64,000 nucleotides of DNA from Planococcus kocurii (GTDB lineage Bacteria > Bacillota > Bacilli > Bacillales_A > Planococcaceae). The DNA is taken from assembly GCF_001465835.2 (NCBI RefSeq), contig NZ_CP013661.2:2906501-2970500 (forward strand), read 5' to 3'. The notes under the pieces are model-generated. The model made no database searches, was not told the origin of the DNA, and was given only the letters and a program-made list of their open reading frames with translations. Below are positions 55,526-64,000 of this stretch, in pieces (positions within the stretch are counted from its first letter, which is position 1; every line of letters starts with the position of its first letter). The position numbers and the translations under genes are program-made.

Positions 55526-56197
55526 ATGAAACCTATTGAACCCGTCTTTAAAGAAATTACCGGACAGTTAAATGCTATTAAAGATAATATACAAATTATT
55601 GCTGTGACTAAACAAGTGGATGTGAAACGTACGAAAGAAGCAGTTCACGCTGGAATCCGCCATTTGGGTGAAAATCGCCCAGAAGGATTGGCATCGAAAC
55701 TTGAAGCAATTGAAGAAGATGTATCTTGGCATTATATCGGCAATTTGCAAACACGAAAAGTAAAAGATGTTATTAACGAAATTGATTATTTGCATTCTTT
55801 GGACCGCTCTAGTTTAGCGAAAGAAATCCAAAAACGTGCAAGTCGCCAAGTGAAATGTTTTGTCCAAATTAACGTATCTGGTGAAGAGTCAAAAAGTGGA
55901 ATTGATCCTGCAAACGCAATTGATTTTATTGAATCTCTAAAAGATTTCGATAAAATTCAAGTAGTTGGATTGATGACAATGGCGCCAAACACTACAGACG
56001 AACAAATTATTCGCGAAGCATTTAAAGGACTAAAATTACTCCAACTCCAAGTATCAGAGAAACACTGGGCCCATGCACCGTGTACAGAATGTTCCATGGG
56101 AATGTCCAATGATTACTTAATCGCTGCTCAAGAAGGAGCAACTTTTGTCCGAATTGGAACAGCGTTAGTCGGGTCGGAAAGTGAGGCAAAGCGATGA
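55526..56197 (+). CDS. ylmE: PLP homeostasis protein YlmE (YggS/PROSC family)
   Basis: A 223-residue alanine-racemase-like TIM barrel that binds pyridoxal phosphate. The PLP lysine lies in IIAVTKQV. Other marks are [19 protein letters not shown], the [17 protein letters not shown] block and CSMGMSNDY near the end. The ribosome site is poor (only AAAAGTTG), which may keep expression low. The stop overlaps the sepF start as ATGA. Confidence 0.93.
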   Translation: MKPIEPVFKEITGQLNAIKDNIQIIAVTKQVDVKRTKEAVHAGIRHLGENRPEGLASKLEAIEEDVSWHYIGNLQTRKVKDVINEIDYLHSLDRSSLAKEIQKRASRQVKCFVQINVSGEESKSGIDPANAIDFIESLKDFDKIQVVGLMTMAPNTTDEQIIREAFKGLKLLQLQVSEKHWAHAPCTECSMGMSNDYLIAAQEGATFVRIGTALVGSESEAKR

Positions 56198-56673
56198 GTA
56201 TGAAAAACAAATTTAAAAATTTCTTTTACTTAGATGAGTATGAAGAAGAGCAAGTGCACGAACAACCTATGACACAGCAAAAGTCAGCTCCACGTTATGA
56301 AAAACCAGCTGCGATGCAAGAACCGAAAAAAGCACCGAAAGAGCGGCGCCAGAAAGTAGAGGAGACCATTGTGCCTAATTTAGTTAGTTTACAAAGTGCT
56401 TCAAAATCTTCAAAAGTTAGCTTGGCAGAACCTAGAGTTTATGCAGAAGCACAAGATATAGCGGAAAGTCTAAAAAACAAACAGGCTGTCGTTGTTAATC
56501 TTCAACGCATTGAAAAAGATCAAGGCCTACGAATCATCGACTTTTTGAGTGGGACAGTTTACGCTCTTGGTGGAGATATTCAACGTATTGGAACGGATAT
56601 TTTCTTATGCGTACCAGACACTGTAGAAGTGGATGGCGCTATTTCAGATTATTACTACGACGAGCAACAATAA
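56194..56673 (+). CDS. sepF: Cell division protein SepF
   Basis: A 159-residue protein that bundles FtsZ and binds the membrane. The N-terminal amphipathic helix ([11 protein letters not shown]), a Pro/Lys/Gln linker (about 25-65) and the SepF core ([27 protein letters not shown].. [21 protein letters not shown]) are visible. ATG 56200 is an alternative start. Next gene after 20 bp. Confidence 0.95.
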   Translation: MSMKNKFKNFFYLDEYEEEQVHEQPMTQQKSAPRYEKPAAMQEPKKAPKERRQKVEETIVPNLVSLQSASKSSKVSLAEPRVYAEAQDIAESLKNKQAVVVNLQRIEKDQGLRIIDFLSGTVYALGGDIQRIGTDIFLCVPDTVEVDGAISDYYYDEQQ

Positions 56674-56693
56674 GAAAGGTGCCTTAAAATAAT

Positions 56694-56957
56694 ATGATAA
56701 TTTTTGTTAATTTATTACTTTCGGCGATTAATATCTACTTCTATATTCTAATTGTTAGTGTATTCATGAGTTGGGTACCGAGCATAAAAGAATCTAGCTT
56801 TGGACAAATGATTTCTAAAATTACGGATCCTTATTTGGATATATTCAGACGCTTTATCCCGCCAATCGGTATGATCGACATCTCACCAATTGTTGCGATA
56901 TTCACTTTGAGTTTAGCTAGTCAAGGCATCATCGTGTTATTTAATTATTTAGCCTAA
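56694..56957 (+). CDS. ylmG: YggT family membrane protein YlmG
   Basis: An 87-residue protein with two membrane helices (about 5-27 and 64-84) around the family motif MSWVPSIKES..G.....ITDPYLDIFRRFIPPIGMIDISPIVA. In other organisms the family is linked to membrane stress, cation tolerance or plastid division. GAAAGGTG stands 11 nt before the ATG. Last gene of its transcript. Confidence 0.92.
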   Translation: MIIFVNLLLSAINIYFYILIVSVFMSWVPSIKESSFGQMISKITDPYLDIFRRFIPPIGMIDISPIVAIFTLSLASQGIIVLFNYLA

Positions 56958-56961
56958 CCCT

Positions 56962-56988
56962 AAACCTCACGTGATGTGAGGTTTTTTT
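56962..56988 (+). terminator. Terminator after ylmG
   Basis: AAACCTCAC pairs with GTGAGGTTT around GTGAT, followed by T7. Confidence 0.9.
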
Positions 56989-57022
56989 CTTAAAAACCAA
57001 TCACATGTGAAGGAGCATTCGT

Positions 57023-57808
57023 ATGGAAGAGATATTTCAACATTTTAGAAAAGAAGAACAGCAGTTTATCGAACAAGCTTCGGGCTGGCTACGGGAAGTT
57101 GAAGACCGTTATTCACCAAGATTGACTGATTTTCTCGATCCGCGACAGCGCTTTATTGTTGAAGCAGTCATCGGATCGAGCGACGTGAAAATGATGACGT
57201 CTGGCGTTTTTAAAAATGCAGAAAGACAACGAGTGTTACTGTATCCTTCTTATTTTGAACCACAACAGGAAGATTTTAATATTACTGTTTTTGAATTGAA
57301 GTATCCATCGAAATTTGTCAACTTGCGTCATCCTGATATATTAGGATCATTAATGTCATTGGGGCTTGACCGCAGTAAATTCGGAGACATTCGCATAGAC
57401 AACGAACGTGTTCAACTTGCAGTTATGAATGAAATCAGTCCTTATATGCAAAGTAATTTTGTTAGTGCAGCAAAAGTGAAAGTTCAGTTAAACGAAATAA
57501 CAAACGAAAAAGAATTAATCGAGACGAGTGAAGAATGGATTGAAGAATCGTATACGGTCAGTTCCATGAGGTTGGATACGGTAATGAGTTCGGTTTATCA
57601 CATTTCTCGCCAGAAAGCATCGGCGTTAATCCACGGTGGAAAAGTGAAAGTCAACTGGACTTTGCAAGAGCAGCCGTCATTTGAACTGCACGAATCGGAT
57701 ATGATCTCTTCAAGAGGCTTTGGTCGCGTTCGGTTGATTATGATCGAAGGCCGCACCAAGAAGGATAAAGTTCGACTACAGATTGGCCGCTTAGAAGCAA
57801 AAAACTAG
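57023..57808 (+). CDS. ylmH: S4-domain RNA-binding protein YlmH
   Basis: A 261-residue protein with an N-terminal domain of its own type (EWLREVEDRYSPRLTDFLDPRQ-like start) and a C-terminal S4 RNA-binding domain (about 180-240, SMRLDTVMSSVYHISRQKASALIHGGKVKVNW). YlmH (RqcP2-type) binds 50S subunits during ribosome rescue in B. subtilis. GAAGGAG precedes the ATG. Synteny sepF-ylmG-ylmH-divIVA is standard. Confidence 0.92.
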   Translation: MEEIFQHFRKEEQQFIEQASGWLREVEDRYSPRLTDFLDPRQRFIVEAVIGSSDVKMMTSGVFKNAERQRVLLYPSYFEPQQEDFNITVFELKYPSKFVNLRHPDILGSLMSLGLDRSKFGDIRIDNERVQLAVMNEISPYMQSNFVSAAKVKVQLNEITNEKELIETSEEWIEESYTVSSMRLDTVMSSVYHISRQKASALIHGGKVKVNWTLQEQPSFELHESDMISSRGFGRVRLIMIEGRTKKDKVRLQIGRLEAKN

Positions 57809-57835
57809 ACGGTTCGGAAAAAATACGAAATAATA

Positions 57836-57864
57836 CTGAAATTTAGCGCCATGAACTGTATAAT
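57836..57864 (+). promoter_or_regulatory. Candidate promoter of divIVA
   Basis: A perfect -10 box TATAAT stands 38 bp before divIVA with a weak -35 CTGAAA at 17 bp spacing. Confidence 0.5.
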
Positions 57865-57902
57865 AGGAAGATAACATGACAAGTTAAGGAGAGGTTTACT
57901 CA

Positions 57903-58424
57903 ATGCCATTATCCCCGTTAGATATACATAACAAAGAATTCAGCCGGGCGTTCCGTGGATATCAAGAAGACGAAGTAAATGAATTCTTGGAACAAATTAT
58001 GAGAGATTATGAAATTTTGTTAAAAGATAAGGCAACTTTAGAAGAACGGTTACGTACAACCGACGAACGAGTTGGCCATTTCAATACAATCGAGTCAACC
58101 TTACAAAAATCAATTTTCGTCGCTCAAGAAGCTTCGGAAGAAGTTCGACGCAACTCGCAGAAAGAAGCAGAGTTGATTGTCAAGGAAGCTGAGAAAAATG
58201 CTGATCGTATTGTTAACGAGTCGTTGACAAAAGCACGTCGCATTGCTACTGAAATTGAAGAATTGAAAAAACAATCTCGTATCTTTAAAAATCGTTTCAA
58301 AATGCTCGTTGAAGCTCAATTAGATTTAATTGAAACAGATGATTGGGAAACCTTATTAGAATACGATATCGACACACAGAATTTAGAGAAGATTGAGAAG
58401 GATAAAGAAGAGTCGAACTCTTGA
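57903..58424 (+). CDS. divIVA: Septum/pole-localised protein DivIVA
   Basis: A 173-residue coiled-coil protein that marks negatively curved membrane. The N-terminal lipid-binding domain PLSPLDIHNKEFSRAFRGYQEDEVNEFLEQI is very well conserved, followed by long coiled coils (about 30-60 and 70-150). AGGAGAGG precedes the ATG. Its stop codon overlaps the -35 box of the ileS promoter. Confidence 0.96.
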   Translation: MPLSPLDIHNKEFSRAFRGYQEDEVNEFLEQIMRDYEILLKDKATLEERLRTTDERVGHFNTIESTLQKSIFVAQEASEEVRRNSQKEAELIVKEAEKNADRIVNESLTKARRIATEIEELKKQSRIFKNRFKMLVEAQLDLIETDDWETLLEYDIDTQNLEKIEKDKEESNS

Positions 58425-58449
58425 CTCTGAGACTTTCTACTTCTATAAT
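58421..58449 (+). promoter_or_regulatory. SigA promoter of ileS, -35 overlapping the divIVA stop
   Basis: TTGACT, 17 bp, TATAAT. The divIVA stop TGA (58422-58424) is part of the -35 hexamer. The start site would fall near 58456, in front of the T-box leader. Confidence 0.82.
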
Positions 58450-58455
58450 TACGAC

Positions 58456-58695
58456 ATACAAAAAAACGCGCTGATAGAGACAGTAGGCTATGTAGGATGA
58501 TTTAGCGAGTCAGGGACAGTGAGAGCCTGATACGACCTCATAGATGAAAATCACTCTTGAGCAGAATTGGTGAACAACAGTACCCAATTCCGTCTACGCC
58601 ACGTTACGGTGATCGAGTGGCAGCTATCGAGCTGCAACAAGGGTGGTACCGCGAGTTTAAGCTTCTCGTCCCTTTACCAGGGATGGGGGCTTTTT
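58456..58695 (+). ncRNA. T-box leader of ileS
   Basis: A tRNA-sensing attenuator. It has the T-box sequence TGGTACCGCG (58644-58653) in the antiterminator, preceded by a helix region, and a probable specifier loop with GAAAATCAC in which ATC (58550-58552) is the isoleucine codon. The terminator (58659-58695) pairs AAGC..CTCGTCCCT with AGGGATGGGGGCTT and ends in T5. Uncharged tRNA-Ile would favour the antiterminator and switch on ileS. Confidence 0.92.
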
Positions 58696-58719
58696 ATTAT
58701 GCCTATAGGAGGAATGGAA

Positions 58720-61482
58720 ATGGAATACAAAGATACGTTATTAATGCCGAAAACAGATTTTCCGATGCGTGGTAATTTGCCAAACCGGGAACCGGAGATG
58801 CAACAAAAATGGGAAGAGATGGACATTTACAAGAAAGTGCTAGACCGCACAAAAGGTCGTCCATTCTTCATTCTTCATGACGGACCTCCGTACGCGAACG
58901 GCGATTTGCATATGGGTCACGCATTAAACAAAGTACTAAAAGATATGGTCGTTCGTTCTCGTTCAATGATGGGCTTTCATGCACCATACGTTCCGGGCTG
59001 GGATACGCACGGATTACCGATCGAACAAGCTTTAACAAACAAAGGCGTTAATCGGAAAGAAATGTCGTTAGCGGAATTCCGCAAGCTATGTGAAGAATAT
59101 GCTTACCAACAAATCGATAACCAGCGCTCTCAATTCAAACGCATCGGTGTTCGTGGCGATTGGGAAAATCCATATGTCACATTAAAACCAGCATACGAAG
59201 CACGTCAAATTGAAGTGTTTGGTAAAATGGCCAACAAAGGCTATATCTATAAAGGATTGAAACCGGTTTATTGGTCTCCATCAAGTGAATCGTCACTTGC
59301 TGAAGCAGAAATCGAGTATCATGATAAAAAATCTCCTTCAATCTATGTATCTTTCCCAGTCACTGACGGTAAAGGTGTATTGGCTGAGGGCACAAACTTC
59401 GTAATCTGGACGACAACTCCTTGGACAATCCCAGCTAACCTTGGTATTTCTGTACACGCTAAGTTGGATTACGCGGAAGTTTCCGTAAATGGTTCTCTTT
59501 ATATTGTGGCACAAGAGTTATTAAAAGAAGTGGCTGAGGAATTGGAATGGGTAGACTACGAAGTTGTTCGCTTAGTGCAGGGAGCTGAACTAGAGCATAT
59601 CCTAACAAAACACCCATTATATGACCGTACTTCTTTGGTTATGCTCGGAGAACACGTTACGACAGATTCAGGTACTGGTTGCGTTCACACAGCTCCTGGT
59701 CACGGTGAAGATGACTTCTTAATCGGCAAGAAATACGGATTGGATGTTCTTTGTCCAGTTGATGAACGCGGAGTCATGACAGACGAAGCGCCTGGGTTTG
59801 AAGGCGAGTTTTATGAAAAAGCGAATAAGTCGATCACAGAAGCACTTGATCATGCAGGCGCTCTTGAAAAAATTTCGTTTATTACACACTCGTATCCGCA
59901 TGACTGGCGGACGAAAAAGCCAGTAATTTACCGGGCGACAGCTCAGTGGTTCGTATCGATCGATGCATTCCGTGACCAAATCTTAAAAGCGATCAAAGAA
60001 ACTTCGTTCACTCCAGCATGGGGCGAAACGCGTCTTTACAATATGCTACGTGACCGTGGAGATTGGAATATCTCACGTCAACGCGTATGGGGCGTTCCAA
60101 TTCCTGTGTTTTACGCTGAAAATGGAGATCCCATCATTACAGAAGAAACAATTGCCCACGTGGCTAAGTTGTTCCGCGAAAACGGATCGAACATTTGGTT
60201 TGAGCGTTCAGCAGCAGAGTTATTGCCGTCAGGATTCACGCATCCAAGTAGCCCGAATGGCTTGTTTACTAGAGAAACGGATATTATGGATGTTTGGTTT
60301 GATTCTGGATCTTCTCACCAAGGTGTTCTTGTTGAGCGAGAAGACTTGCATTACCCGGCTGATCTTTACCTAGAAGGATCTGACCAATACCGCGGTTGGT
60401 TCAACTCTTCACTAACAACGAGTGTTGCGATCAATGGTATCGCACCATACAAAGGTATCTTGAGCCACGGCTTTACGCTTGATGGCAACGGCCGCAAAAT
60501 GAGTAAGTCGCTCGGTAATGTTATTGTCCCTGCAAAAGTTATGAACCAAATGGGAGCGGATATTCTGCGCCTTTGGGTGGCTTCTGTAGATTATACGGCG
60601 GACGTTCGTGTTTCCGATGAAAACTTTAAGCAAGTATCGGAAGTATACCGGAAAATCCGTAATACACTGAAATTCCTTCATGGAAATTTAGTTGATTTTA
60701 ATGAAAAAGAGCATCATGTCGCATTTGAAGATATGCGTGAAATGGATCAATACATGGTAATGAAATTGCAGAAAATGGTAGAAACGGTACGGAAGTCATA
60801 TGAAACGTATGAATTCTCAACAATCTATCATGCATTGAACAATTACTGTGCGAACGATTTAAGCTCGTTTTACTTAGATGTAGCGAAAGATGTTGTTTAT
60901 ATCGAACGTGCAGATCATCCTCATCGTCGTGCGATGCAGACAGTTATGTTTGATTCGCTGATGGCGATTTTGAAACTGTCTTCACCAATCATTCCACATA
61001 CGGCAGATGAATTATGGTCTTACCTAAGCTTTGTAGAAGAAGAAAGTGTTCAATTAACTGACTTCCCAGAAGCTGTTTCCAATCCAGCATTTGAAGGATT
61101 GGATGAGAAATGGAGCCGTTTCATGGATGTTCGCGATGATGTCTTAAAAGCATTAGAAGAAGCGCGTGCAGCTAAAACAATCGGTAAATCATTAGAAGCA
61201 AAAGTGACAGTTTATGGTGATGAAGAACTTGCGAACTTATTAGCTTCTACTGATGAAAATCTTGCTCAATTATTTATTGTATCGAAATATGAATACGGTG
61301 GAACGCAAGAACAAGCACCAGAACATGCAGTGAAATTGAACGAAGTTTCTGTTACAGTTCAAAAAGCTGAAGGTGAAAAATGTGAACGTTGCTGGACAAT
61401 TTCTGAGGAAATTGGTCAAAGTGAAGCACATCCAACCTTGTGTCTTCGCTGTGCAAGTGTTGTAGAAACGCAGTTTGCTTAA
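58720..61482 (+). CDS. ileS: Isoleucyl-tRNA synthetase
   Basis: A 920-residue class I synthetase. Marks are the HIGH motif as HMGH in [16 protein letters not shown], the editing domain (about 200-400, with [13 protein letters not shown] and [12 protein letters not shown]), KMSKS in [10 protein letters not shown], and a C-terminal zinc knuckle (CERCW..CLRC). The frame opens far upstream in the leader, but AGGAGG 7 nt before ATG 58720 sets the start; the nearby ATG at 58714 is too close to it. Controlled by the T-box. Confidence 0.97.
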   Translation: MEYKDTLLMPKTDFPMRGNLPNREPEMQQKWEEMDIYKKVLDRTKGRPFFILHDGPPYANGDLHMGHALNKVLKDMVVRSRSMMGFHAPYVPGWDTHGLPIEQALTNKGVNRKEMSLAEFRKLCEEYAYQQIDNQRSQFKRIGVRGDWENPYVTLKPAYEARQIEVFGKMANKGYIYKGLKPVYWSPSSESSLAEAEIEYHDKKSPSIYVSFPVTDGKGVLAEGTNFVIWTTTPWTIPANLGISVHAKLDYAEVSVNGSLYIVAQELLKEVAEELEWVDYEVVRLVQGAELEHILTKHPLYDRTSLVMLGEHVTTDSGTGCVHTAPGHGEDDFLIGKKYGLDVLCPVDERGVMTDEAPGFEGEFYEKANKSITEALDHAGALEKISFITHSYPHDWRTKKPVIYRATAQWFVSIDAFRDQILKAIKETSFTPAWGETRLYNMLRDRGDWNISRQRVWGVPIPVFYAENGDPIITEETIAHVAKLFRENGSNIWFERSAAELLPSGFTHPSSPNGLFTRETDIMDVWFDSGSSHQGVLVEREDLHYPADLYLEGSDQYRGWFNSSLTTSVAINGIAPYKGILSHGFTLDGNGRKMSKSLGNVIVPAKVMNQMGADILRLWVASVDYTADVRVSDENFKQVSEVYRKIRNTLKFLHGNLVDFNEKEHHVAFEDMREMDQYMVMKLQKMVETVRKSYETYEFSTIYHALNNYCANDLSSFYLDVAKDVVYIERADHPHRRAMQTVMFDSLMAILKLSSPIIPHTADELWSYLSFVEEESVQLTDFPEAVSNPAFEGLDEKWSRFMDVRDDVLKALEEARAAKTIGKSLEAKVTVYGDEELANLLASTDENLAQLFIVSKYEYGGTQEQAPEHAVKLNEVSVTVQKAEGEKCERCWTISEEIGQSEAHPTLCLRCASVVETQFA

Positions 61483-61502
61483 TCGAAACTACCGCTAAAA
61501 AA

Positions 61503-61552
61503 GAAAGGGTTTAGAGAGCTGGAATTCGGCTTCTCTAGACCCTTTACTTTTT
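61503..61552 (+). terminator. Terminator after ileS
   Basis: AAAGGGTTTAGAGA pairs with TCTCTAGACCCTTT (one mismatch), extended by GCTGGAATTCGGC in the loop, followed by a T-rich tract. Confidence 0.87.
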
Positions 61553-61604
61553 CCCCTTACATTGTGTTAAAATAGATTGACTGATGAATTGACGGAGGAT
61601 ATGG

Positions 61605-62081
61605 ATGTTTATTTATTATGGAATCGCATTAGTAATCATTGCATTAGATCAATGGACAAAATGGTTGGTCCTTAAAAATATGGAATTGGGTGAAAGGATT
61701 TCAGTAATTGATCCTTATCTCGGCTGGTTGTCGCACCGTAATCGCGGCGCTGCTTGGGGCATGCTCGAGGGACAGATGTGGCTGTTTGCCGTCATTACCG
61801 TGGCAGTTGTTATCGGAATTCTTTACTATTTTCATAAACATGCACAAGGGCAACCGTTGTTCCAGCTTAGTTTAATGGTTCTTTTGGGTGGAGCGATCGG
61901 CAATTTTATCGACCGCATGCTACGCGGGGAAGTTGTCGATTTTGTAGATGTGCTAATTCCCGTGGTCAATTATGATTTCCCGATATTTAATGTTGCAGAT
62001 GCTGCTTTAACGATTGGTGTCGTATTGATGATTATTTTTATTATTTATGACGAAAAACAACAAAAGAAAAAGGTGTCTTAA
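61605..62081 (+). CDS. lspA: Lipoprotein signal peptidase LspA
   Basis: A 158-residue aspartyl protease with four membrane helices that cleaves prolipoproteins after lipid modification. Conserved parts are LDQWTKW, NRGAAWGML, GGAIGNFIDRMLRGEVVDFVD (first catalytic Asp region) and FNVADAALTIG (second Asp). It would process lipoproteins in this window such as CtaC and the deacetylase. ACGGAGGA precedes the ATG. TAATG overlap with rluD. Confidence 0.96.
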   Translation: MFIYYGIALVIIALDQWTKWLVLKNMELGERISVIDPYLGWLSHRNRGAAWGMLEGQMWLFAVITVAVVIGILYYFHKHAQGQPLFQLSLMVLLGGAIGNFIDRMLRGEVVDFVDVLIPVVNYDFPIFNVADAALTIGVVLMIIFIIYDEKQQKKKVS

Positions 62082-62992
62082 TGGAAGAATTAACGATTGA
62101 AATTACCGAAGAAATGACAGGCGAACGGGTAGACAAAGCTGTGTCATCAATAGATGAAGACTGGTCACGTTCACAGATTAGCAATTGGGTCAAAGAAGGA
62201 GCCGTAAAAGTTAACGGCATTAAAGTAAAACCGAATTACAAAGTTCGTTTGCAGGATGTTATCGTTGTCACACCGCCTGAACTTGAAGAATTAGATGTAG
62301 TTCCCGAAGATCTTAATTTGGAAATTGTCTATGAAGATGAAGACGTCCTCGTAGTTAACAAACCAAAAGGAATGGTTGTACATCCGGCTCCAGGACACGC
62401 TAAAGGCACATTGGTTAATGGCTTAATGCATCACTGTACAGATTTGTCAGGAATCAATGGTGTAGTGCGTCCGGGGATTGTCCATAGAATTGATAAAGAT
62501 ACATCTGGCTTATTGATGGTAGCCAAAAATGACGCTTCCCATACGTCATTAGTTGATCAATTAGTGAAAAAGACGGTTACGCGTAAATATGTAGCGCTCG
62601 TACATGGTCACATTCCTCACGATAAAGGAACGATTCAAGCACCAATTGCGCGTGATCCAAAAGAACGCCAAAACATGGCAATCGTTGATAAAGGAAAACA
62701 TGCCGTAACACATTTCCGAGTTTTGGAACGTTTTGGTGATTTTACATTAGTAGAATGCCGCCTAGAAACAGGCAGAACGCACCAAATTCGTGTGCACATG
62801 AAATACATTGGCTACCCGCTTGTTGGAGATCCAAAGTACGGACCGAAGAAAACAATGGATGTTGGCGGTCAAGCACTTCACGCGGAAGTTATCGGTTTTG
62901 ATCATCCAAAAACGAACGAATACATGGAGTTCTCTGTAGAGCCACCAGCTGAATTTGCAGAACTTCTAGAATCTCTTCGCGACAAGGATTGA
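62081..62992 (+). CDS. rluD: RluD-type 23S rRNA pseudouridine synthase
   Basis: A 303-residue RluA-family enzyme. An N-terminal S4 domain (about 13-75, RSQISNWVKEGAVKVNG) is followed by the catalytic domain with HRIDKDTSGLLMVAKN (catalytic Asp), RKYVALVHG and GRTHQIRVHM. It is the orthologue of B. subtilis YlyB; the exact target uridines are not known from sequence. Its stop lies in the -35 box of the pyr promoter. Confidence 0.92.
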   Translation: MEELTIEITEEMTGERVDKAVSSIDEDWSRSQISNWVKEGAVKVNGIKVKPNYKVRLQDVIVVTPPELEELDVVPEDLNLEIVYEDEDVLVVNKPKGMVVHPAPGHAKGTLVNGLMHHCTDLSGINGVVRPGIVHRIDKDTSGLLMVAKNDASHTSLVDQLVKKTVTRKYVALVHGHIPHDKGTIQAPIARDPKERQNMAIVDKGKHAVTHFRVLERFGDFTLVECRLETGRTHQIRVHMKYIGYPLVGDPKYGPKKTMDVGGQALHAEVIGFDHPKTNEYMEFSVEPPAEFAELLESLRDKD

Positions 62993-63018
62993 CAAAAGGG
63001 ACCTTCTTTCTTTATACT
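62989..63018 (+). promoter_or_regulatory. SigA promoter of the pyr operon, -35 overlapping the rluD stop
   Basis: TTGACA, 18 bp, TATACT. The rluD TGA (62990-62992) is inside the -35 hexamer. Transcription would begin near 63025. Confidence 0.85.
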
Positions 63019-63049
63019 TAAAAAAACGAATCGAATAATGAACACCTTT

Positions 63050-63723
<674 letters not shown>

Positions 63724-63750
63724 AGAGTCGGAAACAAAGGAGAATGGAAA

Positions 63751-64000
63751 TTGAGTGAAGCAATTTTAGACGTACAAGATAAACCAAAAACAGGACAATG
63801 GATCTCGCTAAGCTTGCAGCACATGTTCGCGATGTTTGGCGCAACAATATTGGTACCGCAATTGGTTGGTTTAAGTCCAGCTATCGCATTGTTAACAAGT
63901 GGAATTGCAACAATCATCTTTATCCTCATCACACAATTTAAAGTACCGGCATATCTCGGATCTTCATTCGCTTTTATCTTGCCGATTACCATTGCTACGA
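63751..64000 (+). CDS. pyrP: Uracil permease, N-terminal part (partial)
   Basis: The first 83 codons of a uracil/xanthine permease (NCS2 family), cut by the window end. [31 protein letters not shown] is the conserved first helix pair. The start is TTG with AAAGGAGAA; a nearby ATG at 63744 runs into a stop after four codons. pyrR-pyrP is the standard order of the pyr operon and shares the attenuator. Confidence 0.93.
   Translation, partial: MSEAILDVQDKPKTGQWISLSLQHMFAMFGATILVPQLVGLSPAIALLTSGIATIIFILITQFKVPAYLGSSFAFILPITIAT

Overview
The window is a stretch of core chromosome from a low-GC Firmicute. Gene content and order match the Bacillus subtilis pdh-speA-ykt-yla-ftsW-pycA-cta-ylb-mra/dcw-ylm-divIVA-ileS-lspA-pyr region almost gene for gene. 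Genes with a sporulation role that sit at these positions in B. subtilis are missing (ylbJ, ylbO/gerR, spoVD, spoVE, spoIIGA-sigE-sigG), and the cell-division cluster is compacted as in Staphylococcus. This fits a non-sporulating member of the Planococcaceae such as Planococcus/Planomicrobium. The genus is inferred from protein flavour and synteny, not from a database search. No tRNA, rRNA, CRISPR, prophage or defence island was seen.

Layout. 1-3.0 kb: end of pdhB, then pdhC and pdhD. 3.0-9.1 kb: a deacetylase lipoprotein, a repeat element, speA, a nitronate monooxygenase-like enzyme and the ykt genes. 9.2-13.1 kb: typA and the yla genes up to ylaN. 13.3-17.9 kb: ftsW and pyruvate carboxylase. 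17.9-26.2 kb: haem A synthesis (ctaA divergent from ctaB) and the caa3-type cytochrome c oxidase genes ctaCDEF, with ctaG and a DUF420 gene set apart from the operon by a decayed insertion element. A second copy of that element, inverted, follows them. 26.7-36.5 kb: the ylb region (ytvI, yugN-like, ylbC, thioesterase, ylbF, GDPD, ylbG, rsmD, coaD, ylbL, tmcAL, ylbN, rpmF). 36.6-40.6 kb: an acyl-CoA module (enoyl-CoA hydratase, biotin carboxylase, biotin carrier, carboxyltransferase) with a perfect-consensus CcpA cre site in front. 40.7-43.6 kb: panE, a DUF3397 gene and bshC. 43.7-55.4 kb: the division and cell wall cluster mraZ-rsmH-ftsL-pbpB-mraY-murD-divIB-ylxW-ylxX-sbp-ftsA-ftsZ. 55.5-61.5 kb: ylmE-sepF-ylmG, ylmH, divIVA and ileS behind a T-box. 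61.6-64.0 kb: lspA, rluD, and pyrR plus the start of pyrP behind a PyrR-controlled attenuator.

The genes cover pyruvate oxidation and carboxylation, terminal respiration, CoA and bacillithiol synthesis, septum formation and peptidoglycan synthesis, and pyrimidine control. I saw no obviously undescribed protein system. The more unusual signals are at DNA level: bidirectional terminators that encode near-identical C-termini of both convergent genes (two cases), promoters whose -35 box contains the stop codon of the preceding gene (two cases), an inverted pair of collapsed insertion elements around ctaG, a 40-nt direct repeat that forms part of a long imperfect palindrome, and an unassigned structured leader before ftsW. 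At least ten genes appear to start with TTG.
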